Shown piece by piece: positions 6,064-6,078 of a stretch of 6,078 bases of DNA. The notes beneath the pieces are model-generated. The model saw only the letters and a program-made list of their open reading frames with translations. It was not told the origin of the DNA and did not search any database. The stretch is taken from positions 1-6,078 of the forward strand of contig CAZKHA010000202.1 in the NCBI GenBank assembly GCA_964552325.1, read 5' to 3'. The translations under genes were made by a program, and so were the position numbers. The number at the start of each line of letters is the position of its first letter. The stretch's first letter is position 1. Origin of the DNA: CAZKCK01 sp964552325. Its GTDB lineage: Bacteria; Bacteroidota; Bacteroidia; Bacteroidales; TTA-H9.

Positions 6064-6078
6064 GGGCAAGAGGCGCGA

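Larger units (their letters stand above)
5852..6078 (+). pseudogene. 5'-truncated RHS repeat core fragment, runs off the window
   Basis: The frame is open from just after an in-frame TAA (5849-5851) to the window end, giving 75 codons. It reads KNYLSGGDGNLFAMYIID at the start, then SLYYIFTDH, LGSPSLITDTSGNTVQELSFDA and GKRR. These are parts of the conserved core found near the C-terminus of RHS/YD-repeat proteins, which are large secreted or toxin-delivering proteins. The many hundreds of residues expected upstream are absent, and no start codon precedes the homology; the first in-frame ATG is internal at 5891. This is therefore a truncated remnant or silent cassette, unless the rest was displaced. 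Two in-frame extra segments, 5948-5971 and 6040-6063, interrupt the core. The downstream end, where a variable toxin domain might sit, is outside the window. Confidence 0.75.

Overview
The window carries a compact L-fucose catabolic operon, all on the + strand. The organism is most likely a member of the Bacteroidota. The proteins resemble Bacteroides-type FucI and RhaD family members by recollection. None of the four start codons has a Shine-Dalgarno sequence; they are preceded by A/T-rich stretches, as is usual in that phylum. A fragment of an RHS core protein of a type common in the phylum follows the operon. The species cannot be named from the sequence.

Layout: 1-387 has no gene. It holds an 11-unit, in-phase 7-bp repeat array (5-81), an AT-rich stretch with a 10-bp perfect palindrome (120-129), a strong imperfect inverted repeat (178-211) that coincides with a possible promoter, and a smaller dyad (298-313). 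Then come four closely packed genes: a class II aldolase of the RhaD type (388-1200), L-fuculokinase fucK (1211-2680), L-fucose isomerase fucI (2653-4458) and an L-fucose:H+ symporter fucP (4483-5721). Gaps are 10 nt, a 28-nt overlap, and 24 nt, so one transcript is likely. After a 130-nt non-coding stretch without an obvious terminator, a 5'-truncated RHS core fragment (5852-6078) runs off the end of the window.

How the genes work together: FucP imports L-fucose, FucI isomerises it to L-fuculose, FucK makes L-fuculose-1-phosphate, and the aldolase splits this to dihydroxyacetone phosphate and L-lactaldehyde. The catalytic and metal-binding residues I could map are present in the isomerase, aldolase and symporter. 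The odd point is that the aldolase is a long RhaD-like protein (270 aa), not the short FucA type (about 215 aa). No regulator and no lactaldehyde reductase or dehydrogenase lies in the window.

The most unusual signals are outside the operon. The RHS fragment contains two extra pieces of exactly 24 bp each, and removing both restores the canonical RHS core. The two pieces resemble each other. The heptamer array upstream is the second unexplained structure.
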